Counted from the stretch's first letter, positions 52,784 through 62,039 are shown. The stretch is DNA of 64,000 bases from Paenibacillus sp. FSL R5-0341 (GCF_037975235.1 NZ_CP150241.1:1-64000); one strand, 5' to 3'. The notes: generated by a model from the sequence alone, not told the origin. Program-made: numbers and translations.

Positions 52784-54277
52784 ATGAGTGCAGCTTTAAC
52801 CGTAGTTGGTCTTGGATCTGGAGATGCAGACCAACTGACCGTAGGTATTATCAAAAAAATGAAACATGCAGCTACGCTGTATGTACGCACCCTGGATCAT
52901 CCCGTATTGAATGATCTGAAGCAAGAGGGGCTGGATATGACATCATTTGATGCCATCTATGAGGCGAAGTCTTCCTTCCCCGAAGTGTATGATGAGATCG
53001 CGAACCAACTGATAGAGGCCGCTCGCAAGGGCGAGGCCGGAACTGAGATTGTGTATGCCGTTCCGGGTCATCCCATGGTGGCAGAAGCAAGTGTACGTTT
53101 GCTCAAAGAACGTTGCCCACAGATGGGTATTTCACTGCGTGTCATGGGTGGAGAGAGCTTCCTGGACGAAGCCTTTATACGGCTTGGTTTCGACCCAATC
53201 GAAGGATTTCAACTCCTGGATGCCAGCAGCCTGAACACGGAATTGGTACAACCACAGCTACATACGTTGATCGGACAAGTCTACGATGTGTTCACTGCTT
53301 CGGATGTGAAGCTATGCCTGATGGAGGTTTACCCGGATGATTATCCCGTATTTGTGGGTCATGCGCTGGGTGTACAGGGTCAGGAGGTTATTCACAAAAT
53401 TCCGCTACACGAACTGGACCGGATCGAAGGGTACGGCAATCTGTCACTGATCTATGTACCGAAGAACACCGATGATGCCTTGCGTCGCCGATCCTTTGCG
53501 CGTTTGCATGAGATTGTGAACATTCTTCGCAGTCCAGGTGGCTGTCCATGGGATCAGGAGCAGACACATCAGTCCATTCGCAAAAACCTGATTGAAGAGA
53601 CCTATGAAGTCATTGAGACGATCGACGAGGATGACCCCGACCATATGAAAGAAGAGCTGGGTGATCTGCTGCTGCAGATTTTATTGCATTCCCAGATGGA
53701 AGAAGAGGTTGGCACATTTAATGTGTATGATGTCATCGAAGGTTTGAATGATAAGCTGATTTTCCGTCATCCGCATGTGTTTGGCGATAATCAGGCAGAA
53801 GATGCGAATGAAGCTCTTCAGAACTGGGAACAGATGAAGGCAGAGGAGAAGAAACGCAAGGGTCTGGATCAGCAGAAGGTTTCCGTGCTGGACGGCATAC
53901 CGCGTGACTTGCCTGCATTGATGAAAGGATACAAGCTACAGAAGAAAGCAGCCAAAGTGGGCTTTGACTGGGATGATGTTGAAGGTGTGTTTGCCAAGAT
54001 CGAGGAAGAGCTGGCGGAATTGAAAGAAGCGGTGCAACAAGGCCAGTCTGCAGAAGAGCGGAAGCTTGAACTGGGTGATTTATTATTCGCAGCTGCGAAC
54101 GTTGCAAGATTCATCGATACAGACCCGGAAGAGGCACTCGCTGCCACCAACCGCAAGTTCGTTGGGCGGTTCCAATACATCGAAGAGCGTTTGCGCGAAC
54201 AGGGAAGAACACCGGTAGATAGCAATGTAGAAGAGATGGAGCAATTCTGGCAGGATGCGAAGAAGGCAGGATTATAA
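52784..54277 (+). CDS. yabN: YabN: tetrapyrrole-methylase and MazG fusion protein
   Basis: The protein combines an N-terminal tetrapyrrole methylase fold (about 1-220; TVVGLGSGDADQLTVGI, VPGHPMVAEASV) with two MazG nucleotide pyrophosphohydrolase repeats (about 240-360 and 390-480). The first has GGCPWDQEQTHQSIRKNLIE and EELGDLLLQ. From ATG 52784 it has 497 residues. MazG domains clean non-canonical NTPs. GGAGGT is 7 bases before the ATG; an in-frame start at 52745 is upstream of it. In B. subtilis yabN lies between yabM and yabO. Confidence 0.94.
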   Translation: MSAALTVVGLGSGDADQLTVGIIKKMKHAATLYVRTLDHPVLNDLKQEGLDMTSFDAIYEAKSSFPEVYDEIANQLIEAARKGEAGTEIVYAVPGHPMVAEASVRLLKERCPQMGISLRVMGGESFLDEAFIRLGFDPIEGFQLLDASSLNTELVQPQLHTLIGQVYDVFTASDVKLCLMEVYPDDYPVFVGHALGVQGQEVIHKIPLHELDRIEGYGNLSLIYVPKNTDDALRRRSFARLHEIVNILRSPGGCPWDQEQTHQSIRKNLIEETYEVIETIDEDDPDHMKEELGDLLLQILLHSQMEEEVGTFNVYDVIEGLNDKLIFRHPHVFGDNQAEDANEALQNWEQMKAEEKKRKGLDQQKVSVLDGIPRDLPALMKGYKLQKKAAKVGFDWDDVEGVFAKIEEELAELKEAVQQGQSAEERKLELGDLLFAAANVARFIDTDPEEALAATNRKFVGRFQYIEERLREQGRTPVDSNVEEMEQFWQDAKKAGL

Positions 54278-54585
54278 GGGGTTCAATTTTCTGGAAAATA
54301 CCGATAAACCTTATTCCATCATGCTATGCAGTGTGTTATGATATACGAACATGTGTTCATCTGTGTAAACTGGAGTTGGTGTTTAGCGACGGATGGTTTC
54401 GGGTACTGGTCTTAGACTGTCCCCTGCTGACCATCGACAAAAAGCTAAAAAAAGTCGCGGACCAAGGCAGGATTTCAGATGCCAAGCCAGAATACATGTG
54501 TAGTAACCTTACGCGAAACCAGTGGCAATCGAAGTATTGTCAGGAATCGCAGATACTTTTTTTTCAATTTGGGAGGCTTTTAAAA
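54278..54585 (+). promoter_or_regulatory. Long leader of the HU gene
   Basis: A -10-like TATGAT lies near 54334. The following ~245 bases run to the HU start with no gene. At the end AAGTAT and ATACTT (about 54534-54560) could form a weak hairpin followed by eight T just before the Shine-Dalgarno, like an attenuator. An in-frame reading upstream of the HU ATG is not family-like. Confidence 0.4.
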
Positions 54586-54858
54586 ATGAACAAAACAGAT
54601 CTGATTAACAACATTTCAACCAAAAGTGGTTTGACTAAAAAAGACGTTGAGTCCGTATTGAATGGCTTTTTGGGAGAAATTACAGATGCACTTGCCAGCG
54701 GAGACAAAGTACAATTGATCGGCTTTGGCACTTTTGAGACCCGCAAACGTTCCGGTCGTACCGGACGTAACCCACAAACAGGGAATGAAATCGTGATTCC
54801 TGAGTCCACTGTTCCTGCATTCAAAGCAGGCAACAAACTTAAAGAAGCCGTAAAATAA
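54586..54858 (+). CDS. hup: DNA-binding protein HU
   Basis: HU bends and compacts DNA. The 90-residue protein has the classic MNKTDLINNISTKSGLTKKD start, GFGTFETRKRSGRTGRNPQT with the beta-arm, and FKAGNKLKEAVK at the end. GGGAGG precedes ATG 54586 by about 9 bases. The next gene begins at the last base of its stop codon, so they are coupled. HU genes are not found at this place in B. subtilis. Confidence 0.97.
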   Translation: MNKTDLINNISTKSGLTKKDVESVLNGFLGEITDALASGDKVQLIGFGTFETRKRSGRTGRNPQTGNEIVIPESTVPAFKAGNKLKEAVK

Positions 54859-55136
54859 TGCGTCTTGATAAATTCCTGAAGGTCTCCCGGCTAATCAAAC
54901 GCCGTACTGTGGCCAAAGACGTCTCTGAACAGGGACGTGTTCTGGTGAACGGACGTGAAGCGAAGCCCAGCGCCGCTGTTAAAGTAGGCGATGAGTTGAC
55001 GGTTCAGTTCGGTCAGAAACTGGTCACCGTGAAGGTGGAACGAATTGCTGAGAGCACTAAGAAGGATGAGGCGAGTAGCCTCTACACCTTGGTTAAGGAA
55101 GAGCCGATCGCCAAGGATAACGGGATGAACTGGTAA
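54858..55136 (+). CDS. rqcP: S4-domain RqcP (YabO), ribosome quality control
   Basis: RqcP (YabO) works with RqcH and the 50S-peptidyl-tRNA complex in alanine tailing of stalled nascent chains. The 92-residue protein is an S4 domain (MRLDKFLKVSRLIKRRTVAK, GRVLVNGREAKPSAAVKVGD) with a short tail. Its ATG shares the A of the HU stop TAA. A terminator follows. Function is inferred from the family. Confidence 0.94.
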   Translation: MRLDKFLKVSRLIKRRTVAKDVSEQGRVLVNGREAKPSAAVKVGDELTVQFGQKLVTVKVERIAESTKKDEASSLYTLVKEEPIAKDNGMNW

Positions 55137-55183
55137 CAGTCCACCTGGTATGATTGAATACTCATTCAATGCAAGTTGAATCG

Positions 55184-55219
55184 AAACGTCCTCCTGTAAC
55201 CGGGAAGGGCGTTTTTCTT
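55184..55219 (+). terminator. Terminator after rqcP
   Basis: AAACGTCCT (55184-55192) pairs with AGGGCGTTT (55206-55214, one T:G pair) and is followed by a T-rich run. Confidence 0.82.
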
Positions 55220-55310
55220 TTATTAGATGCCGTGTTATTTGTTCAACAATGCTGGTTCTATTCCAACCTCTTCATCCATAAGCTAGGTGTAAGAAGGAGG
55301 GGTACATGCC

Positions 55311-55595
55311 ATGGTTGAGCACGGTAAGGCCAAACAGCATCATCTGAGCATGCAGAATCGGAAACTGCTGGATCTGACAGGTGTCTCCAATGTGGAGAGC
55401 TTCGACAGTGAGGAATTTTTGCTGCAGACTGAACTTGGGCATCTGACCATCCGAGGGCACAATTTACATATCAAAAACCTGAGCCTGGAGGAAGGTCTGT
55501 TATCCATTGAAGGCACAGTCAGTTCACTCCAATATCTGGACCCCGGTTCCCAGTCCAAAAACAGTAAAGGCCTGTTTGGCAAGATGTTCCGATGA
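55311..55595 (+). CDS. yabP: Sporulation protein YabP
   Basis: YabP is a small sporulation protein needed with YabQ for proper spore development. The 94 residues contain the family core NRKLLDLTGVSNVESFDSEE FLLQTELGHLTIRG. AAGGAGGGG precedes ATG 55311; a closer ATG at 55306 is out of frame. Its 3' end overlaps the yabQ start by 4 bases. Confidence 0.92.
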   Translation: MVEHGKAKQHHLSMQNRKLLDLTGVSNVESFDSEEFLLQTELGHLTIRGHNLHIKNLSLEEGLLSIEGTVSSLQYLDPGSQSKNSKGLFGKMFR

Positions 55596-56161
55596 GTCCG
55601 GATACTCAATGGATCACATTGATGTGGATGCTTACTTCGGGGGTCGTGATGGGAATGGCCTACGACAGTTACCGGGTACTGTCCGGACAGCTGCGGTTTC
55701 CGAGATGGAGCATCCACACCCTCGATCTGTTGTACTGGGTTGCTTCCGCGCTGTTCGTTTTTCGGATGCTATACGCCGGAAACCACGGACAGCTGCGGTT
55801 TTATGTCTTTTTGGGGCTGATTATAGGGGTTTGCTTCTATTTTTGGCTTTTAAGTGTTACAACCCAGCGTTTTGTGGTAATGTTAATTAAACTCGCAAGA
55901 ACGCTGATTCATTGGTGTGGACATATCCTTAACATCCTGATCGTTATGCCGGCTAAGGGGATTTATAAGTTAATTCGCGTATTATTCGGTTTTGTAATTG
56001 CGATACTATTATTCCTGGGCAGGCTGGTGCTGCAATGTTTGGTACCTTTCGGCAAGTTGTTCCTCTGGATGTTTAGGCCGCTCCTGAAATATTGGGTAAC
56101 GCCGCATTGGATGATCCGTGTGGGTACAAGAATTGCAGCGATGTGGAAACGCTGGTTTTAA
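55592..56161 (+). CDS. yabQ: Spore cortex biosynthesis protein YabQ
   Basis: YabQ is a membrane protein required for cortex formation. The 189 residues have about four hydrophobic segments (8-25, 45-62, 70-92, 120-150), typical of the family, and a basic end. ATG 55592 overlaps the yabP stop, so translation is coupled. divIC follows 11 bases later. Confidence 0.92.
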   Translation: MSPDTQWITLMWMLTSGVVMGMAYDSYRVLSGQLRFPRWSIHTLDLLYWVASALFVFRMLYAGNHGQLRFYVFLGLIIGVCFYFWLLSVTTQRFVVMLIKLARTLIHWCGHILNILIVMPAKGIYKLIRVLFGFVIAILLFLGRLVLQCLVPFGKLFLWMFRPLLKYWVTPHWMIRVGTRIAAMWKRWF

Positions 56162-56172
56162 GGAGGTCCGTA

Positions 56173-56508
56173 ATGGGTAAAACACCTGTGGGCAGATCAA
56201 AGGCTCCAACTAACCAAGGAAAATCTGCCGGTGCACGAAGGCGCCTCATGCTTTGGATGACGTTTATGATTGTATTTGTAATATGGGCAGGATATACATT
56301 CCTTGTGCAGAATGCACAAATTTCGGACAAGAGTTCTCATCTGGCTACTCAGCAAGCTTCAAAGGAAGATACGTTGAAGAAGCTGGAACAGTTGAAGTAC
56401 GAAGTCAGCCGGTTGAATGACCCCGAATACATAGGACAGCTGGCACGGAAAAAGGGATATTATCTTCCTGAGGAAACGCCGATCCAGGTTGAAGAGTCAG
56501 GGAACTGA
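56173..56508 (+). CDS. divIC: Cell-division protein DivIC
   Basis: DivIC is an FtsB-like divisome protein that pairs with FtsL and DivIB. From ATG 56173 it has 111 residues: a basic cytoplasmic tail (1-27), one membrane segment (LMLWMTFMIVFVIWAGYTFL, about 28-47), a coiled-coil region (about 50-90) and the extracellular end NDPEYIGQLARKKGYYLPEE. AAGGAGG is 5-6 bases upstream of the start. Confidence 0.94.
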   Translation: MGKTPVGRSKAPTNQGKSAGARRRLMLWMTFMIVFVIWAGYTFLVQNAQISDKSSHLATQQASKEDTLKKLEQLKYEVSRLNDPEYIGQLARKKGYYLPEETPIQVEESGN

Positions 56509-56706
56509 TGGAATTCGGTCCATTACCGAGCTAGGTTTGTTATCCGTGTGTCTGAAGCCGTTAAACCGGAAAAAATAGGCTCTCTGATGGGGTAGTGTTC
56601 AGTTGACCTTGGTTTACGGCATAAGGTATAATTACATTAGCGCAGCATTGATTTTGGCATTCAAAAAATCGGGTTGTATATTTTTAAGGGAGGATCATTT
56701 TATTCT

Positions 56707-57237
56707 ATGGCAATTGAAGTGGGCACCAAGTTAGAGGGCAAGGTGACAGGAATCACGCATTTTGGAGCATTTGTGGATCTGTCAGGAGGTGTCACGGGTC
56801 TCGTTCACATCTCGGAAATCGCCGACAATTACGTCAAAGATGTCAACGACCACCTGAAGCTGAATGACCTCGTTACAGTAAAGGTTATCAACGTTGACAA
56901 GGATGGCAAGATCGGACTTTCCATTAAGCAAGCTGTTGACAAACCGGTTGAGCAACAAACACAATCCAGACCCCCGAGAGCTCCTAGACCGGAACGCAGT
57001 GGAGGAGATCGCGAACGATTCAGCGGCGGAGGCCCAAGTGGTGGCCAAGGTCGTGGTGGCGGCGGCGGTGGATTTAACCGTGGTGACCGCGGAGGCCGTT
57101 CTTTCAAGCCCGCAGCAGGCAAACCTTCATTTGAGGATAAAATGTCACGCTTCCTGAAAGATAGTGAAGAGCGGATCTCTTCGCTTAAGAAGAACACAGA
57201 AGGCAAACGCGGAGGCCGTGGAGCCAAGCGTGTGTAA
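56707..57237 (+). CDS. yabR: S1-domain RNA-binding protein YabR
   Basis: YabR binds RNA through one S1 domain. From ATG 56707 it has 176 residues: the S1 fold (about 1-75; GTKLEGKVTGITHFGAFVDL, GLVHISEIADNYVKDVNDHL), then a 55-residue Gly/Arg/Pro region with RGG-like repeats and a stretch of five Gly, and a charged helical end. B. subtilis YabR is about 128 residues, so the Gly/Arg region is an expansion. AAGGGAGG precedes the ATG; upstream in-frame ATGs would add unlikely residues. Confidence 0.93.
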   Translation: MAIEVGTKLEGKVTGITHFGAFVDLSGGVTGLVHISEIADNYVKDVNDHLKLNDLVTVKVINVDKDGKIGLSIKQAVDKPVEQQTQSRPPRAPRPERSGGDRERFSGGGPSGGQGRGGGGGGFNRGDRGGRSFKPAAGKPSFEDKMSRFLKDSEERISSLKKNTEGKRGGRGAKRV

Positions 57238-57266
57238 TCTGTCTCAACCTGATCTAAACATATAAG

Positions 57267-57300
57267 AAAAACCGTTAGCCCGAGGGCTAACGGTTTTTTT
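57267..57300 (+). terminator. Terminator after yabR
   Basis: A 14-bp stem AAAAACCGTTAGCC/GGCTAACGGTTTTT (57267-57280 with 57285-57298) around CGAG ends in a T run. Confidence 0.93.
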
Positions 57301-57404
57301 GCGTTTACGTTCAACTTTTACAGATAAGTAGTTGAATAGCTTTTTTTGTAAATTCAAGCTCCATATCCCCAGTTTTTTTGCACGGCAAAATGGAACCATA
57401 AGAA

Positions 57405-57660
57405 CATTTGTCGTATACCATTTTTTACCGACAGGTTTCCGTGGCATTCCACAGCTATCCTGCTCAAATGATGGCGAGGCCAAACCAACTCCGGTTCAAA
57501 ATCAGACATTCCGCTTGTCGGAAACAGGTAGGAGAATGAATGAAACCACAATAAGGCCGGGGGTTTCGCACCACCGCGCCATGCTCGTTTCTTTTGTCGT
57601 AAACTTTTTGAACCCTGCCCACCTATTCTGACAAACTACGTCTTCTAATCTATCTATAAT
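57405..57660 (+). promoter_or_regulatory. spoIIE promoter with 21-bp spacer and Spo0A-like boxes
   Basis: CTGACA (57628-57633) and TATAAT (57655-57660) are 21 bases apart, the abnormal spacing known for Spo0A-activated B. subtilis spoIIE. Upstream are one-mismatch 0A boxes TGTCGTA 57409-57415, TGTCGGA 57516-57522 and TGTCGTA 57595-57601. No tRNA genes are seen in the gap (57238-57718); B. subtilis has tRNAs near here. Confidence 0.68.
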
Positions 57661-57718
57661 CAGAACCATCGAGAACGAAACACGAAAATTCAAATTAATC
57701 GAATGGGGTGCCTTGAGG

Positions 57719-60226
57719 ATGATGGAAAAGTGGAATGTCATTCAATTTCCGGGAATGAAAGCAGGTAAAGGAGGTACGGAAGCTCGGGAGGAGCTGTCGG
57801 TACGTCTGAAACAATGGCTTGGCTCCCGCAAGGCTGTCCAAATGGTTGCTTCCCGCAAATGGGTACTGCTGCTTACATTTATGGGGTTCCTGCTCGGAAA
57901 GGCGATGATTCTGAATGAATTATCACCCTTCGCCATTGCCTACTTCGCTGTGATTGCATTCATGCGCAGGGATTACATCATTCCGGTAGGTGCCGCGCTA
58001 CTCGCAGGCAGTCTCTTTGCACCGTTCCCAGTACCGCTCATTGTTGCATCGGAGATCGCCATCTTCTATCTGCTCTTCCGTGGACTGGAGTCATATGATC
58101 GTGCTGAATTATCTTATGCGCCAACGATGGTGTTTACCACTACATTTATGGTGAAGTTATTCGCCGTCGTGATTGGACCATCCTTCAGCTGGTACGCAAT
58201 GCTGATGCTCACGATGGATTCGGTACTAAGCTTCGTGCTCACCCTTGTTTTTATACAAGCCATACCGATCTTCACTTACCGCAAAAAAAAGTTCAGCCTA
58301 AAGAACGAGGAGATCCTCTGCCTGATCATATTGCTTGCTTCCGTCATGACGGGAGCTGTAGGGTGGACCATTCAGTCCTTGTCCGTCGAGCATATGCTCT
58401 CCCGTTATCTCATATTAATCTTTGCGCTGGTGGGCGGAGCCCCCCTCGGAGCCTCAGTTGGCGTCATTACCGGCTTGATTCTGAGTCTGGCTGACATGTC
58501 AGCAGTGTATCAGATGAGCCTGCTTGCTTTTGCCGGGATGCTTGCAGGTATGCTTCGAGAGGGTAAACGTGCGGCGGTTGCACTGGGCATGCTGCTGGGT
58601 TCGTCCATTCTATCCATATATCTGGGAGGACCGGGCGATGTCATGAACTCATTATGGGAGACGTGTGCAGCTATCGTACTATTCATGTTAACACCTAAAA
58701 GTCTGATGACGGCGATATCCAAATATGTACCGGGTACGCAGGATCATACCAAATCGCAGCATGAGTATGCCAAACGGATACGGGATATTACGGCAGAGCG
58801 GGTAACCCGTTTCTCACAGGTATTCCGTCAATTGTCCCGCAGCTTTGATCAGATGTCCGGTGCGGGAGAGCCGATACAGAAAGAAGGTGGAATGGATCAT
58901 TTCATGAATGCGGTTGCCGAGGGTACCTGTGCGAGCTGCTTCAAACGTGCGCAATGCTGGGATGCGAAGTTTATTCAAACCTACAAATATATGACGGACG
59001 TGATGAGTACGATTGAAGGAAATCCGGAGATCTCAGGCAAGCAGATTCCAGTGGACTGGAACAGGGTGTGTGCGAAACCGGAAGAGGTCCTTGAAGTCAT
59101 GCGTGCCCAGTATGGACTGCATCAACATAACATGCAATGGAAGCGCCAGATTATCGATAGCCGGCAGCTGGTTGCAGAGCAATTATCCGGTGTATCTCAG
59201 GTCATGGAGGACCTGGCCAAAGAAATTCAGCGGGAAAGCGAGGAGATGGTACAGCAGGAGGAGCAGATTCGGGACGCATTGGAGTCACTGGGCCTCTCCA
59301 TTCATTCTATTGAGATCATCAATCTGGAAGCGGGCAATGTTGAAATTGAGATTGTGCATGCATATACACGGGGATTCGATGAGTGCCGGAAAATGATAGC
59401 TCCGCTGATCTCGGATGTATTAGACGAGCATATTGCCGTCTTGCATGAGACCATGACAGATCCTCGTCAGGGACTGGCGACCGTTACGTTTGGTTCAGCC
59501 AAAACGTTCGAGGTAACCACCGGTGTTGCTGCTGCTGCCAAAGGGGGAGATGTGATGTCAGGCGACAGCTTCAGTACGGTTGAGTTAGGCAACGGTACAT
59601 TCGCGGTGGCGCTCAGTGATGGAATGGGCAATGGGGAACGGGCGCGCATGGAGAGCAGTGCGGCGCTGAATATTCTGGAACAGCTGCTACAGTCCGGCAT
59701 GGACGAGAAACTGGCGATCAAATCGGTGAACTCCGTTCTGATGTTGCGCTCACCTGAAGAGATGTATGCCACAGTGGATATGGCGCTGATTGATGAGTAT
59801 ACGGCGGAGACCACGTTTATGAAAATCGGATCGACGCCTAGCTTTATCAAACGTGGACAGGAGGTTATTCAAGTTTCAGCCAGTAATTTGCCAATCGGTA
59901 TTATTAAGGATATCGAAGTGGATCTGGTGACGGTACAGCTGCAACCGGGGGATATCCTCATTATGATGACGGATGGCATCTATGATGCACCGGGGTATGC
60001 GGTGAACAAAGAGCTATGGATGAAGCGGCTCATTCAAGAGATTGATACAGATGATCCGCAAGATTTGGCCGATTGCCTGCTTGAGAGTGTTATCAGATAT
60101 CAGCAGCATGAAATTTTGGATGATATGACCGTCGTTGTTGGAAAAGTAGAGCATTTCCGCCCTGAATGGGCCACACTACGTGTGCCTGGCATCAACCGGA
60201 TGGAGCGTCCACGGACTGTCAGTTAA
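57719..60226 (+). CDS. spoIIE: Stage II sporulation protein E (PP2C phosphatase)
   Basis: SpoIIE dephosphorylates SpoIIAA to release sigma-F and also affects the polar septum. From ATG 57719 it has 835 residues: a cytoplasmic tail, about ten membrane segments (about 45-325), a central oligomerisation region (about 330-590) with Cys motif CASCFKRAQC, and a PP2C phosphatase domain (about 600-810; VALSDGMGNGERAR, ILIMMTDGIYDAP with metal-binding Asp). Spacing from GGGGTG favours 57719; TTG 57713 and ATG 57722 are alternatives. The promoter is typical of Spo0A control. Confidence 0.97.
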   Translation: MMEKWNVIQFPGMKAGKGGTEAREELSVRLKQWLGSRKAVQMVASRKWVLLLTFMGFLLGKAMILNELSPFAIAYFAVIAFMRRDYIIPVGAALLAGSLFAPFPVPLIVASEIAIFYLLFRGLESYDRAELSYAPTMVFTTTFMVKLFAVVIGPSFSWYAMLMLTMDSVLSFVLTLVFIQAIPIFTYRKKKFSLKNEEILCLIILLASVMTGAVGWTIQSLSVEHMLSRYLILIFALVGGAPLGASVGVITGLILSLADMSAVYQMSLLAFAGMLAGMLREGKRAAVALGMLLGSSILSIYLGGPGDVMNSLWETCAAIVLFMLTPKSLMTAISKYVPGTQDHTKSQHEYAKRIRDITAERVTRFSQVFRQLSRSFDQMSGAGEPIQKEGGMDHFMNAVAEGTCASCFKRAQCWDAKFIQTYKYMTDVMSTIEGNPEISGKQIPVDWNRVCAKPEEVLEVMRAQYGLHQHNMQWKRQIIDSRQLVAEQLSGVSQVMEDLAKEIQRESEEMVQQEEQIRDALESLGLSIHSIEIINLEAGNVEIEIVHAYTRGFDECRKMIAPLISDVLDEHIAVLHETMTDPRQGLATVTFGSAKTFEVTTGVAAAAKGGDVMSGDSFSTVELGNGTFAVALSDGMGNGERARMESSAALNILEQLLQSGMDEKLAIKSVNSVLMLRSPEEMYATVDMALIDEYTAETTFMKIGSTPSFIKRGQEVIQVSASNLPIGIIKDIEVDLVTVQLQPGDILIMMTDGIYDAPGYAVNKELWMKRLIQEIDTDDPQDLADCLLESVIRYQQHEILDDMTVVVGKVEHFRPEWATLRVPGINRMERPRTVS

Positions 60227-60311
60227 TTGCATATTCTTCTGTTTGAAGTCTCTTCATTCTGGCAATGCTAGTCATAGAGTTGGAGAGTAACGAATAACGG
60301 AGGGATATCGG

Positions 60312-61064
60312 ATGAAGCAAATCTTGTTGATCACCGACGGTTGTTCCAATGTAGGACTAAGTCCGGTGCTAGCAGCGGCCGAAGCGCGGGAAGAGGGGAT
60401 TACGGTTAATGTGGTAGGCGTGATTGATTATGGAACCATTGGTGAGCTGGGTAGCCGGGAGATTGAGGATATTGCCAGAGCCGGAGGTGGAATCAGCCAA
60501 ATTGTAGGTACACGGCAGCTTGCTCATACCATGCAGATGATGACAAGGAAAACGGTGGTTCAGACTATTCAGCAGGCGGTTAATAGAGAGTTAACACAAA
60601 TTTTGGGAGAGAAGGAGCCCAAAACGGTAACGGATCTGGAGCCTGCTCAACGCGCCCGGGTCGTGGAAGTGATGGATGATATGGCTGAAACTACAGCGTT
60701 ACAGGTGATATTGCTGATTGACGTCAGTGCCAGCATGAAGCCCAAACTGGCTGCGGTAGAAGAAGGCATTCGCGATTTAATGTTAAGTTTGCAGGCGCGT
60801 ATTGGTGAGAGCAAGCTTTCCGTATTTCATTTTCCTGGGCGACACAGTGGAGAAGATGCGGTAATGGATATTGACTGGACAACGGATCTAGGCCGTGTTC
60901 GTTCCTTGTTTGGACGTTTGCAAATGAAGGGCGCAACGCCGACAGGTCCTGCAATTCAGAAGGTGATTGATTTTTACCGTTATGGTACACTGGAGGAACA
61001 GCAGGAAATAGAAGGGAACTATCGCATTGAAAGAGAAGGGATGCTCGGTGACAACGTTGTCTGA
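60312..61064 (+). CDS. yabS: YabS-like VWA-domain protein
   Basis: The 250-residue protein resembles B. subtilis YabS (245). It opens MKQILLITDGCSNVGLSPVL. A von Willebrand factor A domain (about 120-230) has the MIDAS motif DVSASMK. Its biochemical role is not established; it lies between spoIIE and the kinase gene yabT. GGAGGG precedes ATG 60312. The next gene starts 17 bases before its stop, so the pair may act together. Confidence 0.9.
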   Translation: MKQILLITDGCSNVGLSPVLAAAEAREEGITVNVVGVIDYGTIGELGSREIEDIARAGGGISQIVGTRQLAHTMQMMTRKTVVQTIQQAVNRELTQILGEKEPKTVTDLEPAQRARVVEVMDDMAETTALQVILLIDVSASMKPKLAAVEEGIRDLMLSLQARIGESKLSVFHFPGRHSGEDAVMDIDWTTDLGRVRSLFGRLQMKGATPTGPAIQKVIDFYRYGTLEEQQEIEGNYRIEREGMLGDNVV

Positions 61065-61995
61065 CGCCTCTTTCCCGCCAGGCACAGTGGTTACAGGGAA
61101 ATGGAATCGCAGTCGTTACACGATTCGTAAGCTACTGGGCAAAGGAGCCAATGGCATCGTTTTTCTGGTCCAACGGGGTGAAAATGGCAAACACTACGCG
61201 CTTAAAATGGGATTTGACCCGGTAGATCTGCAATCTGAAGTCAATGTGCTCAAATCTTTTCAACTACAGCGTAATCATGAGGCCCTTCGGCAGAGCGGCA
61301 TTCCTTCCTATCTTAAAGATGTGGATGATTATGCCGTTCGTGGCCGGGATATTCCTTTTTATGTGATGCGTTACGTTCGAGGTGAGGCTCTTCATCACTT
61401 CATTCGGCGTCAGGGGACAGACTGGACACTTCTGGTTGGACTTAGACTCCTGCAGAAGCTGGCGCAATTGCATCAGGCGGGATGGGTGTTTGGTGATCTC
61501 AAACCTCAGAATGTGCTGGTATCCGATTATGGGCAGGTGGAATTGATCGACTATGGCGGAGTTACGTCTATTGGTCGAAGCGTCAAACAGTTCACTGAAT
61601 GGTATGATCGGGGTTTCTGGAATGCAGGTAGTCGAACAGCAGATGGTACCTATGATGTATTTGCTTTTGCATTATTGTTGATTCATGTACTTGAAGCAGA
61701 CGCGCTCAAGGCATTGGCAGCCGAAGGGTTGCCGCAACTGCGAAGTGTGAATCAGCTTGTAGCGCTGGTGGAGCGCAGTGAACGACTGGGTCCTTTTCGT
61801 AACTGGACGATTCAAGCCTTACGAGGTCAGTTTCGTGATGCAGGTCATGCGGCACAAGGATGGAAGGAAATGATGGCACGCCCCACGCCTCTCCGCCGTC
61901 GTTCCAACAGTACAACACCGCGCTGGCTTAAGAACGCATTTGCTGTATCTGTGATATTACTTATTGGGGTGCTCATCTATGCACTACGTTTCTGA
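61048..61995 (+). CDS. yabT: Serine/threonine protein kinase YabT
   Basis: YabT is a membrane-linked Hanks-type kinase which in B. subtilis binds DNA and phosphorylates RecA and AbrB during sporulation. From GTG 61048 it has 315 residues: P-loop LLGKGANGIVFL near 26-37, ALKM with the ATP Lys, the catalytic loop FGDLKPQNVLV with Asp150, IDYGG in place of DFG, a basic Arg/Ser tail and a C-terminal membrane segment (about 292-312). A DFG to DYG change also occurs in B. subtilis-like relatives (DVGG). GTG 61048 follows AGAAGGGA; TTG 61027 is the alternative start. Confidence 0.9.
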   Translation: MTTLSDASFPPGTVVTGKWNRSRYTIRKLLGKGANGIVFLVQRGENGKHYALKMGFDPVDLQSEVNVLKSFQLQRNHEALRQSGIPSYLKDVDDYAVRGRDIPFYVMRYVRGEALHHFIRRQGTDWTLLVGLRLLQKLAQLHQAGWVFGDLKPQNVLVSDYGQVELIDYGGVTSIGRSVKQFTEWYDRGFWNAGSRTADGTYDVFAFALLLIHVLEADALKALAAEGLPQLRSVNQLVALVERSERLGPFRNWTIQALRGQFRDAGHAAQGWKEMMARPTPLRRRSNSTTPRWLKNAFAVSVILLIGVLIYALRF

Positions 61996-62039
61996 TCTGT
62001 GAGGGTGCATATACATAACGCAAGGAATGAGGAACAGGT

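Noticed and set aside
54331..54585. In-frame extension upstream of HU giving a 175-residue protein
   Set aside because: HU is 90 residues with a conserved start at ATG 54586 and a good Shine-Dalgarno; the extension is not HU-like.
57440..57580. tRNA-like piece (GGTTCAAAATC) in the yabR-spoIIE gap
   Set aside because: No acceptor stem or anticodon arm could be paired around it.
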